Below are positions 1 to 10,799 of a stretch of DNA of 49,038 nucleotides, one piece after another; positions within the stretch are counted from its first letter, which is position 1; each line of letters starts with the position of its first letter. A program made the translations under genes and the position numbers. The notes under the pieces were generated by a model, which was given only the letters and a program-made list of their open reading frames with translations, searched no databases and was not told where the DNA came from. This DNA is from Saccoglossus kowalevskii (Eukaryota; Hemichordata; Enteropneusta; Harrimaniidae): NCBI RefSeq assembly GCF_000003605.2, contig NW_003140835.1, positions 98,645 through 147,682 of the forward strand. The letters run 5' to 3'.

Positions 1-484
1 TACATTTTACAAAACTAAAACAGGTGAAATGACTATCATCTGGTACCTTTGGGTTGTGCAGCACACATGGGAATGCAATACAGTTCTGTTTCATAGAGGG
101 TTCAGACGCATCCAAACTTGGTTTGCCTTTCCTTTTTCTTTTAACCATGGTTAATAAAACTTGACTACCCACCACCACTCGTTCTAAACTACTATTAGTC
201 TCTATTTACTAGTGCTAAACTAGTATTAGTCTCTATTTGCTAGATATGAATAGATATTAGTCTCTGGTCAAACTGGTATTAGTCTAGCTGAACTGGTTAT
301 TAGTCTCGAGTACTATAATATAACCTCTGCATATCACTACTGCCAGAATGAAAGATTCAAAGGTTCACTTTGGAAACTAGACAACTACATCTAGAGAAAG
401 AGAAGGAGATGCATACATATCAATACACATACATATATTCAAATACTATGAGAATAATAATAGTTTTGGAGACAATAAATCAGC

Positions 485-880
485 TTGTATTCCCATACAT
501 ATGGAAGCAGGGTCAACAATGCAAATGGAAAAATTAATAAAAATGAAGCATTTTCAAAAAAAAGCCTTGACCTTCACCTAAATGATGTGACCTTGACCTC
601 CAATTGCTTTGAGGACCCCGTCATTCTATTCAGCACCCCAGAAAACCATAATATCGATACCAATATCCTCAAAATCAGCCTTGTAGTAACTTGTAGTGTT
701 TTAATGAGTGCGGGTGGCAGCCATCTTGGAAATATGCTAATTAGGACCCCATTGGACATTTTGTTTCACTGGTAACATCAAAATTCCTTAAGTATATATC
801 CTTGGGGTGCTTTCAGTAATATTAGAATTTAGTTTTAGGGGGGTGCATGGGAATCCATTTTTCCTGCTAGACTAAAAAGT
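485..880. other. Non-coding, transposon-like tract
   Basis: This stretch is richer in G+C than its flanks, with repeated TGACCTTGACCT-type words near 575-600 and a G-run near 836-842. The 96-codon frame here has no recognisable domain. It resembles an old interspersed repeat, but no terminal repeats were found. Confidence 0.2.
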
Positions 881-894
881 TTTGACCGACAATT

Positions 895-1101
895 GTTAAT
901 ATTGTACGTGTAAGACCCTTGTTTCGCTGATTACAGATTTTTGAGTATCTGTAATTAGCGAAGCGAGCCATATATGTATTATGTATTATTATTTTCGACA
1001 TATATTTTGTAAATATTGTGCGTATAAAACCCATTTTCACTGATTACAGTTTAATTTTCATTATGTGTGTTATCCCGTTTTGTTTTGTTTCGTCGATTAC
1101 A
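895..1101. repeat. Degenerate repeats with a 'GCTGATTACAG' core
   Basis: Three diverged units: AATATTGTACGTG...TTTCGCTGATTACAG (898-936), AATATTGTGCGTA...TTTCACTGATTACAG (1012-1049) and a weaker one ending TTTCGTCGATTACA (to about 1099). The first carries the hairpin listed separately. No coding meaning seen. Confidence 0.5.
923..962. repeat. 16-bp inverted repeat (hairpin)
   Basis: TTCGCTGATTACAGAT is followed after 8 bases by ATCTGTAATTAGCGAA, a 16-bp stem with one mismatch. It could be a foldback transposon relic or the compact end structure of a non-autonomous element. Confidence 0.6.
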
Positions 1102-1435
1102 ATAAGCCACATGCAGAAAGTCAACCCTGGAATCATCCACACTTCCGAAACTTCTTTCGCATTCAGCTCCTGCCTTTTTCTGGCTTTTCTGTCCTGTATT
1201 CATGCCAAAGTCACCCTGAGCTGAACATTGCGAAATGGTATCTGATGGAATATGAATCCTGGGAAAATTTTGTGCATTGTGTATTAAACTATAAAATAAA
1301 TGATCATATCAATCAATCACAATCAATATTTCTCATCTTTCTTCATCAAACAACGAATGACACCAACAGGAGTTGCATACACAGTAACTTGTTTGAGATT
1401 ATCACACTCCACCTGAGTGCAAAAAAAGGCAGAGA

Positions 1436-1590
1436 ATGCTCGCAATAGGGGTAAGATGTTCTCAATATATGTCTGAAATAGGGGGTGTTTTTTTTCTTCA
1501 ATATGTCTGCTTTAGGGGGTACTAAATTTACACTGTGCCCGCAATAGGGGGTATGGTTTTGCAATGTTCTGCCAGCCCTAGGGGCCTATT
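1436..1590. repeat. Minisatellite-like 'AATAGGGGGT' repeats
   Basis: Five cores (GCAATAGGGGTAAG, GAAATAGGGGGTG, CTTTAGGGGGTAC, GCAATAGGGGGTATGG, CCTAGGGGCC) are spaced about 30-38 bases apart. On the minus strand they read as a repeated PYxxH peptide pattern (TPYCGHS, TPYFRHI, YPYCEHS). A degenerate minisatellite is the simplest reading. Confidence 0.55.
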
Positions 1591-1683
1591 ATTATTTAGC
1601 AAGAACGCACATGGTGTAACGTTTTAATATAGAGTGGCATCAACTTCTTGCGTTTCGCCCATCCCAGCCATTGTGATTTTGTC

Positions 1684-1752
1684 CGAACCAAATATGTGGT
1701 GATTTATCGCGTTGTGAGCCGTTGACTCATTCTATAGGAACTCACCTCTCAG
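1684..1752. repeat. 69-bp direct repeat, copy 1
   Basis: Matches 2394-2462 at all but about two positions, starting CGAACCAAATATGTGGTGAT. The copies lie 710 bases apart in the same orientation and bracket a G+C-richer non-coding stretch. The near identity implies a recent duplication or the two ends of one element. Confidence 0.8.
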
Positions 1753-2393
1753 ATTGTAGTAAGCCAAGCTGATTGAAAGAGAGCCGATTAAGTGGAATGG
1801 AATAAATCACAAGTTATTCCTCGGTGTATGTAAATAACGCCGACGTTCCATTCCAATGACCTCTCCTTGCAGAATGAACCACGCAAACACACCGTGATGG
1901 CTGCCGAATTTGGATATCGAAATGCAAAATGTTGAAAGTCCAAGTACAGACAGATTCAGTAAATACTACGACAATTGAACAATATTTTCAATGCAGATGC
2001 GGAAAACCACGAAGAAACATTCCTTGTGCGGCGCGAGCACCTGACGAGATTGCGTCCACGCTAATTGCGGATGATACACAAATTTGAATACGCGCAACCA
2101 GGTTGGCAGATGACTATATGACATGCAAAATAGTCTTGTCAATAAATACGTTGAAAATAGTTATATATCTCCTTGTACAGTATTGTTGTTCCGCAACTGC
2201 TGTGCCAGGTTAATGAACGCCGCGCTGTAGTCATTGAGACCTGGACATTCAAATCACCCCGAAATTCGAAATGACAAAACAATTATTAATATAAACTCAG
2301 AGAGTATATGAATATTTATCTACGTTGTCTGACAGTTATTGACATCGGAAAAATAGCGTTTTTTTTCCCATAATAAAGTCGATATTTTAAGTT

Positions 2394-2462
2394 CGAACCA
2401 AATATGTGGTGATTTATCGCGTTGTGAGCCGTTGACTCACTCTACAGGAACTCACCTCTCAG
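2394..2462. repeat. 69-bp direct repeat, copy 2
   Basis: Second copy of the sequence at 1684-1752, ending GGAACTCACCTCTCAG in both. The sequences flanking the two copies differ. Confidence 0.8.
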
Positions 2463-4500
2463 TATATACGGAATACTCTTTACCAAAGCCTCTTTGAACG
2501 TCACCAAGGACCGTGAACGCAAGGTCGGATTTTTGGGAGATATAAATAAAAATTACATTACATAAGTTAAATTACATGAATATTCTGAATTTTGTGAATG
2601 AAGTTCTGTCGATAAAACACGACGTTTTAAAAACACGAGTGACTTTTAAGTTTAGACGCGATTACAAAGTCTTGATTTTAGATGTTTTGCAGCAAGTCCA
2701 AAAGTATTGAGGCAAACGATTTGCAAACTCGCAAACGAATTGGCTAACTGCTTGGGTTTTGGCTTTTGAATTCTACTTGCGCCGACTTCTTGCCGCGTTC
2801 CTCTTCTGATTTTTGACAAATGGTATGCTTGATGCGCATCTTTGCAATCCATAGAGCAAGTTTTTAATTTCGCTGTCCATCCTGTTCACCTTGAGTTTTG
2901 GCACTTATCTGCCAAATATGTCACTAAATACATCTTTTCTATTTTTTTAATCAACTCCAACCTTCTGCGCCGAACACCGACGTATTTGATTTCTGCTGAA
3001 AGTCCGGAAAACAATTCCAATTGAAACTGCTTAAGTAAGTACCGCGTTTCATCCTAATCAATAAACAAATTAGTCAGCTGTACACCACGACCCGACAATT
3101 TGCCATATATGTGGGCGAAAAGGCGCTGATAAGTGTCATATCGAAAATCTGCTCATAACGTAATTGTTTATGCAGAATATATGTGAACTAACCACCCACT
3201 ACTGCATGTTTTCAAAGCGGTGTTGGTTTGCTAATTAAGTTTCTTTGGGTGGGGATTGTGTCAAGCATGGATCTTCAAGTGTGTGAATGATGTGTTGTTT
3301 GTTCATGGTATTATAATACTGGACATTACGATGTAACAAATTATCAAAAGAAATTATTCAAGTAACAGTTGTTTTCAAATAATGACATACAAACAAGTTC
3401 AAAATAAAAATGCTTTGTCATGCGTTGTATGTAATATAAAGAAGACGGCGGTGTATTGAAATGACGCAATCATCTTATCGTGGTTGGTTCCTTGCAACGT
3501 ATACAACGAAATTTTACTCGAAATTCGATCGCGCTGCTTGACGATTGAAGAGCTCAAACAGTTTCGGCTGTTCTCATGAAAGAATACAACATGTGTGATA
3601 ATAAGAGATACCTAAGTACACTGTACTGGAGTTAATATAGCGACTGAGGGGAATGGCAATATAAACTGACATGCATTGTTGCAAATATACACCATATCAT
3701 TACCTATCATCGTAGCCAGTAGGTATAACTTATTTTAAAACACAATAGCATTGTACAGGTTATGTAGAGTTGAAACAAATTTATTATTTTACGAGACTTG
3801 CTAGATTTTATTAAAGCTTAACAACACATAACTACGTTACTAACCCGACAACATTGACATGGTTCCAGCCGAACTGTGTGTCCACAGATTACCGAGCCAA
3901 ATTAATATGATGAAATGTTGCACATATAGAAATCTCAAATTCAGTTAACAAAATCAAAGAATCGGGTCAACTGACAGTCCTGACTGCGCACTTATTTGGT
4001 AAACTGTAACATTACGCTGTGGGATTCGTATTCTTTGTATGGTTTCTGTGAATAGATCAAGCTTATCATGATTTTTTTTCTAAAGACCTGTGAAACACGT
4101 GATCACCCAGCATAGGGATTCTATTTTCAGTGTTTGAAAAAAAAGTTTGAAGTTGGGCAGGCACGTAACACAAATGTAGTGTGCCACTTTCAGACTCCCG
4201 ATATAACAGTAAAAACGGCGCCTGTGCAAGTACAGGAATAATCAACATATCACGGTACTTACTGTGAGACGTGATATATATAATATAAATTTAACTCCCC
4301 CTGAAGTTAGTCCAATCTTACATATGAATTGCGACAGCGTAAATCAAAGTCCTGAACTGTTGATCTGGTAAACTGAACGGAACTGGTATTCACATTGATT
4401 AAAGGGCTGATTAATTTTAGTTTAACTGGATTAGTATGCCATCAAGCGAATGACACGAGTAGTCACGCCAACGAAAAATGAAAACATATAACTGTTTTGA
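2463..4500. other. Intergenic stretch with no supported gene
   Basis: AT-rich sequence upstream of the DED-NACHT locus. A short minus-strand frame near 2770-2870 (MDSEIKNLLYGLQRCASS, ending in arginine-rich residues) was the most protein-like item but has no splice support. No repeat ends, RNA gene or known domain seen. Confidence 0.3.
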
Positions 4501-4526
4501 TTGGTTTGGATTAAATTATTTTGAAA

Positions 4527-4535
4527 TATATAAAG
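4527..4535 (+). promoter_or_regulatory. TATA box upstream of the DED-NACHT locus
   Basis: The motif TATATAAAG lies about 170 bases before the ATG at 4702. A start about 25-30 bases downstream would leave a 5' UTR of roughly 140 bases. Position and match to the animal TATA consensus are the only support; no initiator or other element was identified. Confidence 0.4.
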
Positions 4536-4701
4536 CTGTATGTAAATAAATTTAGTATTTAAACTAAAATGCAACACTGCAGCCTAGTAGTAAAAATATA
4601 TTCTATTCCTACGCTTTATTGCAGTGAGAAAATAGTGCTTCTTGTCAGTCTGGATTCCGGCGACACAATAATTTCATATAGAGGCCTTTATTTTGAGAGT
4701 G

Positions 4702-4740
4702 ATGGGGAATACTATATCGCGTGAAGGCCAAGCTCAGGAC
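4702..4740 (+). CDS. Exon 1: N-myristoylation-type start
   Basis: Thirteen codons reading MGNTISREGQAQD and running straight into a consensus donor, GTAAGT at 4741. Gly2 followed by a small residue at position 6 (Ser) fits the N-myristoyltransferase pattern, so the product may be attached to a membrane. The exon ends in phase 0 and fits the next exon exactly. It is too short to identify by similarity; the support is the combination of Kozak-like ATGG, donor, phase and upstream TATA box. Confidence 0.5.
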
Positions 4741-4905
4741 GTAAGTAGGGAAACTATACATTGTATGAACGTTGCAGTACGTGATATATATTAAATACAT
4801 ATACAGTGACTCATGATATGACATGTTACATATTATATTCTTAAAAGAATACCATTACATAGCCAAAAACATTGCTCATTTCAAATTATGCTTCAATTAT
4901 TACAG

Positions 4906-4957
4906 AATGTTACATCAGACGGTGAAGACCTGGTCTCAATGAGAACTAATTATGTTG
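4906..4957 (+). CDS. Exon 2: short linker exon
   Basis: The acceptor is a pyrimidine/AT-rich tract ending TTACAG at 4905, and the donor is GTAGGT at 4958. The exon enters in phase 0 and leaves in phase 1, encoding NVTSDGEDLVSMRTNYV plus one base. The 165-base intron before it and the 271-base intron after it are typical of compact invertebrate introns. No domain is recognisable; the exon is polar and probably a flexible linker after the myristoylated start. Confidence 0.45.
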
Positions 4958-5228
4958 GTAGGTTTTCTATTATGTACAGTTTGTACACGTGGCGTCATTT
5001 CGTCAGCCTTTCAGTGAGCATCTTTGTCATCAAATGCGTATTTTTGTACTACACAGTGGCTATCGAGTGTGACTCCAGGCACAATCACAAACAGTTACTG
5101 CGCAAAATGTTTGAAAATTTCGGTAATATTATTTCTGATATGCAAGATATTACACATTGAATTATGTTCATTGCAGTGACTAACATCATTTTTTAACGAA
5201 TAAATCTATCACGTATTTAAACAAACAG

Positions 5229-5452
5229 ATTCGTATGGTTTACTGCACAATATTGTGGATGTGCAAGGCAGTGAATGGGAACGGATGACTCGGTTGAAAT
5301 GTGATGATGCTCAACTGAGAAGTTTGTCTCTACCGCAAATTGTTCGACTATCAGGGGCATATATATGGCTCGATTGCATAGAAAAGATGAAATCACTAGA
5401 TTCTGAAAGAGACGAAAAGAGGGATACAGTGAACATGCTAAATGAACAGCAG
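5229..5452 (+). CDS. Exon 3: alpha-helical domain of unknown family
   Basis: The acceptor is AAACAG at 5228 and the donor GTATGT at 5453. It enters in phase 1 (completing Asp) and ends in phase 0. The 75 or so residues are helix-rich, with tryptophans in SEWERM and YIWLDC and a highly charged end (DSERDEKRD) that may be coiled coil. It lies where NLR-type proteins carry an effector or linker domain. I could not place it in the DED, Death, CARD or TIR families. The phase-0 end does not match the phase-1 start of the DED exon at 6635, so something is missing between them or they are not co-spliced. Confidence 0.5.
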
Positions 5453-6634
5453 GTATGTAAATATGTAATAAATTATCTTCGTGTGACTGGCTGACTTTAA
5501 TTTGCAGTAAGTAGATTACGTTGTATTATAAAAGCATTGTTAAACGCACCAACAAGAATACAAAAATATTTGAATTCTTATCTAATACAATAGCTGATAT
5601 CAAGTTAGGCACGTGTAAAAATGATTTCATTGTTTTATATGTATTTCATATGTATTATTGTAGTTTTAAAATTAGTTACATGTTTCTAGCTTTTGATGTT
5701 TGATCAAAGTCACGTGGGCAACAGAATATATTGATCAATGACCAGGGTCTGAACCGAACATAATATGAAAATGTCGCGTTGTCTGGCTTTCCGTTCACAG
5801 ATTAAAAATTAGCCGGGTTTGTGGTGGAATGATACGTTATATTAGTGGCAGTTGTTTTCTTAAGGCCTCTTCATAAAAACGAGTTTAGTCAAAACACAAA
5901 TTTGATTGTATCACCGCCTATGCTGTGCGGATCGAAACACAATGTGTACCACAAATTTAAGATTTGGGCCTATTTCATTTTTGCCCTATTTTGCGCCACC
6001 ATGACCCCCCACAATCTCCGCAGTATTGGCTTCATTCTATAACATAATGTCATAAGCGTACTGCGGAACCATAATGTCCGATTTATCTAAACTTTCTGAG
6101 AATATATATTTAAATAACATGAAAAAAGGGAGAAAAAAGTTTGAAACATTGACAAATTGAAGACTAGTTACGCATTAGATGTGTATGGTCACCTTCGCTT
6201 AGTGGCTTGTCTTAATAATTAATAGCTCATTAAATATCATTTTCATATAATCCGTGTTGAACTAGTTACATTATATTGTCACTATTACTGTTATTTTAGT
6301 GTTGTATTCAGTATTGTTATTGTCGCCCTTTCCAACATTTCAGCTTCATTGGTTAAAGTGCCAACATAATCTTTATTTGCTTTAGCAGGATAAAATGACT
6401 TGTTTTTCGGTTGTGTTAAAAGCAAAATGTTCTCATGTATTCATGTGTTTTACCAAGCAAAAAAAAAAAAAAACACACCAAACACTGGAGAAAAATGTTC
6501 ATGCACAAATTCCGAAACGAATTAGAAGAGCATTTCTTTTTTAAGCCGATGATACATAATGCTTACGGCACATACATATATTCCTTTTAAAAAATGTAAT
6601 TTAATATGAACCACGTTTACATAGTCACCTACAG

Positions 6635-6898
6635 AAATACCACCATTAAGAGTACTATTCAAAACAATCGCTGACGGTTTGAGTCCAGAGGAACTGAAGA
6701 CCATAAAGAATCTTTTAATCGATAGTATTCTACTACGAAAAGACGAGAAGAAATACGAGGATGCACTTAGTTTATTTATTTATTTAGAGACGAATGGAAG
6801 CATCGATGCTGGCAACTTAGGTTTACTTGAAGTGCTGCTAACTAATATTAAACGCCCCCTGCTAATTGATGAAATAAATAAGTTTAAGAATGACTATG
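6635..6898 (+). CDS. Death-effector domain (DED) exon
   Basis: A symmetrical phase 1-1 exon of 264 bases, acceptor CTACAG at 6634 and donor GTAAGT at 6899. Translation has the DED pattern: a first helix around LRVLFKTIADGLSPEELKTI, then LFIYLETNG with the conserved Leu and Gly, SIDAGNLGLLEVLL, and a last helix ending INKFKND. DEDs pair with other DEDs, as in FADD and caspase-8, to build death or inflammatory complexes in the cytoplasm. The usual RxDLL charge motif reads KRPLL here, so the Asp is replaced by Pro. Its closest match in this window is the minus-strand DED at 17887-18178. The symmetric phase makes it a shuffle-ready module. Confidence 0.75.
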
Positions 6899-7277
6899 GT
6901 AAGTTTAATTTTCTCAAATGTCATACAACGATTATCGGATTGTTTCCAAAATACAGGTTTCATTATAATTATTTGTACTTCTTTTTCTTTTACAATTATG
7001 ACCAAAAGTCGCAAACTTACAAGCGATTGCAAATATTAACTGCCTCAGTTGAAGACCAGATATTTCTAAACAATAAAACTCAGTATATTGACTTTGGTAT
7101 TTCTACCACAGTCAGCTTGCGTACAAGTGATAATAAAATGCGAATATTTTCCGATATTTACTATTTCGGAGCAGTCATCTTTAATAAGACTTGAAACCAA
7201 AACTCAGTAGTCAATCTGAGAATGAATAAATTTAGGCCATGTCCATGCACATTTGCATAATAACTATTTCATTTCAG

Positions 7278-7331
7278 CCTGTGTAAGCAAAAACCACTGC
7301 AAACGAGCTCTCATAGCACAATTTCATGTAG
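7278..7331 (+). CDS. Candidate small exon between DED and pre-NACHT exons
   Basis: A 54-base phase 1-1 segment with a good acceptor (CATTTCAG at 7277) and a weaker donor (GTATAT at 7332). It would insert CVSKNHCKRALIAQFHV without breaking the frame between the DED exon and the exon at 10571. Because that flanking join is also legal without it, this is optional and may be a chance match. A partial look-alike of the acceptor region recurs near 9840-9895 but there runs into a stop after a few codons. Confidence 0.25.
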
Positions 7332-7600
7332 GTATATTTTCATTTACAATTGAAACCGGCAGATTTTGGGGATAGAGAAGTTTATTAAAGAAAATTGGCA
7401 AAATGAAGTCGCAGTTGAATCTCATTTTTATTTTACCGCTCTGAATATACGGAAAGGGCGCTTAATTTTGTTTCAAGCATGTTTTAAGTAAATATAATGT
7501 TTTGAATCTTTACATTGTTCAGAAACTATTTGTATATTAAAAACAACATTAGCTAAATGTCAGTTATAATCGTTGTAAAAATGCGTAGCAAATCGCTCAG

Positions 7601-7800
7601 ACTGTCGACATTTCTCGTGCCTAATGTAATTGCGTTTCCTAGACATTCGAACGCCGATGGCGTATGATTGAAAATGCGAAACTATTTCACACGAGGGCCT
7701 TTAGTCCCGAGAGACTGTCCCTGTCTGCAGGTTTCTAGTTGATATGAATAATTAATTCATAGTTGATGCAGAAGTCATGTTATATTAACATAATGCATGC
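7601..7800. repeat. Dispersed 200-bp repeat, copy A
   Basis: Aligns over about 200 bases with 39287-39486 in the same orientation, including GCCTAATGTAATTG, CCGAGAGA, TGTCTGCAGGTTTCTAGT and ACATAATG. Divergence is moderate with small indels. It lies inside the large intron of the DED-NACHT gene. Probably a non-autonomous transposon; ends not defined. Confidence 0.65.
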
Positions 7801-7801
7801 A

Positions 7802-10510
7802 ATTTTTTTCTAAATGACCCATTGAATGCGTTTGTTGTTCATGTCAAGATTTGTTTGTTACAAGATAACAAAATCTGCCGTGGAAAGTGTCGCGATCGCA
7901 TATAGTAAGTAGGCGTGGCGATCCTAGTAGCCGGCGACCCCTGACCCTTTTCACGATTGGCCACGATACAATTTGTAAATGGCCACTATGACACTTCTAC
8001 GGCACTGATATTACTAGTGTATGTGCTGTTGCTAGACCCATGTCAAACTTGTTCGTTTTGTGACGATATCAATTCTCTATTTTTGGTGAATATGAATGTG
8101 TTATTTTTGATAAGAAACATTGTTATTTTCGACTTTTCTGAAAACTTCACTGTAGCTCTGTCATATCGTATATTTGAACATATCGTGATAATTTCTTTAA
8201 TTCTTTATTTTTGACGAATATTTTCTGTCATTTGTAGAAACAAATGTTATTTACGACTTCTTCTTTGAAACTACCAGCTCGATTGCTTTGATACTTGGTA
8301 TGTAGGTACATTGTGTAGCCCTCTGTCAGATTTGTTTATTTAAAGACAATAACCATTGGCTACGACAATGTTCTTGTAGGACACTGGAGCTATTTCGACC
8401 ATTAGGTCGCTTGTTTGATATTCTGACGCACACATATGGACAGTACAAACCTTCAGACACTATTCAACAATTCAACAATATTGACATTCTACATTTTTTT
8501 CCTGAGTTACTAAGACATGAGTACTGTATCATGTCAAATTGGCAATATATTCATTATTGTTGAGAAGAGATGCGGTCGATGACCTGATGTATGATATATA
8601 TGTTGTTTAAACTTGATTGGTTCAGGCTCTCTATGACTCTTCTAGAGCTGCATTTGTTTGAACAAGATGATCACCAGTCAGCCATTTTGATTTTGATAGT
8701 GGAAAAAATGCATGCGTGTTTGTACGATATGCCTGATATACGTGTGAGTTTTAAAATTGATCAGTCTGTCGAATATATAGTTCGGGAATTGTATTTCTTG
8801 AAACAAAATGCCACAACTACGGCAATCGTAAAAAAAGAAAAAATGACTTTAGACTATTGTTTTTTAAAATGAAAACAATCCTTGGAAATTTTGTTTTAGA
8901 AATCAATTTCAGAAACAAAAATTGTGATTAAAATAAGATTATAAATTCAAAATTTAAATGGATTGTAAAAATGGTTATATAAGATGTTTACTAAAATGTG
9001 TTGCCGTACCCAAGTCGGCCATTTGGAATTCGACCCAGAAACAAAAAGAAGTGCATCAAGAACCCATCCTGTTCCGTTGGTGATAATATGATACCTTGAT
9101 GTATTCTTTTGCCTTAAAATGGCTGTCATTCAACCATTGTGAATCGAGTCAGTAAATAAATGCATGGACTTACGTCCGATATTGTGTCTGGGCTGAATAA
9201 GGATTGACCGAAGCACGCGCGCATAAGTTTGATAAGTTCTGTTATGTATGTACCACGAACGGGTGGCCAACGTCATACAACACAATTTTATTAGAACATT
9301 AATGTGTTTTTTATTTGTTTTACACCTCCCCGAAAAACAAGATTGCCTGAGAAAGAAGCAAAGATTACCCAAAAAATCGGGTAAGTGAACAATCATTCTA
9401 GTTAATCAATGTATGCTACTCAGTGTAATGTTCAGTTCTTCAAATTCCCGTTATAAAAGACTTAACATGTTCTTGTAAATTACATTGTTAACATTTTGTT
9501 GCATATTTATTTATTATGTTTTCCTTCTGCGTATGCAAAGCACGCACATTGATTGCGTCTGTGTGTCTGTGTGAACAAGTAAGCCAAACTGCAGCGCTGA
9601 TTTTGATACAGTAGGTACCTTAGCGTATATGCATTCATGATTAGTGTTTGGTCCACATCAATGCATATTAAGTAGTAATTTGCATATAATTTTTTCTCAT
9701 TTCTCGTTTTTGTAATAAGTAGCTAATTTGCTTCACAATTTTCTTATTTCACTTTGAGTAGACAATTGCTCAAACATTTCTGATCGAATCCTGATCAAAT
9801 ATACATACATGCTTAGGTTTTAGCGTCATATCCATGGATATTGGGCAGCTAATTTGCATATTATTTTTCTCTTTTTAGCCTGTGTAAACAAAAACTAAAA
9901 CAAAAAATGGAGCAAATATTGGTTAAATTGGTACCTAGTCGTGAGGTTATGTAATAACAAGACTATTCTTCGTAACATGCTTGTGTTTTCTTCACTGACT
10001 ATTTGAATTTCCAGATATAAAACATCACTAATTGCTTATATTCTGTATTCACGCGGGAGCATTACCGTATATAATTTGGAGTTCAGTAATTTACACGGTG
10101 GCCAGAAAACTTGGTCATTATTGTATGAGGGAAATGCTCAGTGTCTATAACATAGTAGAATTTTTGTTATTATCCGTTAGCATAATATTGATTCTTACTC
10201 GCAATGAGTCACATAAAATGAAGTTCAAAAGTGTTTGTATACCTTCTTCTTGTAAAAATTATTTCCATATAGTTCCTATGCTAGACGTTGTTTAGGTTTC
10301 ATGATATAAAAACGTTGTAGGAGATGCATGCCAGTAATGTAAACATTACATATGCATAAATATATTACATTAAAGAAATACCGACCATGAACATGTCCCA
10401 AATTAGTAATGCACTATATGAAAATTACTATTGTTGAAACGACTGGAACAACCGAAAATTCAATGGTGAATGCATAATATTTTTAGGATTTACACTGACC
10501 TGCGTTGATC
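7802..10510. other. Large intron with old repeats
   Basis: Lies between the DED side (7331 or 6898) and the pre-NACHT exon. No credible exon found. At 9672, 9721 and 9848 there are three look-alike blocks, each beginning TAATTTGC and followed by a T-rich tract. The last ends in an acceptor-like TTTTTAGCCTGTG that mimics the acceptor at 7277. Confidence 0.35.
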
Positions 10511-10513
10511 TCG

Positions 10514-10535
10514 TATATATATATATATATATATT
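10514..10535. repeat. (AT)n microsatellite
   Basis: About eleven AT units, a little upstream of the pre-NACHT exon acceptor. Confidence 0.9.
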
Positions 10536-10570
10536 TATGTATAAGAGCTCTATGAACTTGTTAGTTTCAG

Positions 10571-10712
10571 ATGTCACCATTCAAATAGCAAAGGGGGAAG
10601 CGAAGACACATTATCAACATAAAACCGGAAGGTTGAAGCTTGTTCCTTGGGCGACATATAGTGTTAAGCAAATGGATTTTTATATACAACCTAACCTTAC
10701 TACCACTAACCA
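10571..10712 (+). CDS. Pre-NACHT exon
   Basis: The acceptor is TAGTTTCAG at 10570 and the donor GTGAGT at 10713; it enters in phase 1 and leaves in phase 2. The translation begins DVTIQIAKGEAKTHYQ and continues to MDFYIQPNLTTTN. A stretch with basic residues, a Tyr/Trp-containing middle and a hydrophobic-acidic end just before NACHT is the common form of the region preceding invertebrate NACHT domains. It joins the NACHT exon in perfect phase across an 87-base intron, giving NQPLRLWHIFGSLEERK at the junction. That junction strongly supports both exons being one gene. Confidence 0.7.
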
Positions 10713-10799
10713 GTGAGTTTATAATGAAATACTACACAAGTTCAAGGCAATTCTTGTACAATATCAACATAACTACATATTCAAAATGTTTAATTGCAG

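Noticed and set aside
1065-1448. 127-codon plus-strand frame
   Set aside because: It starts in degenerate repeats and ends in the minisatellite; no protein-like features.
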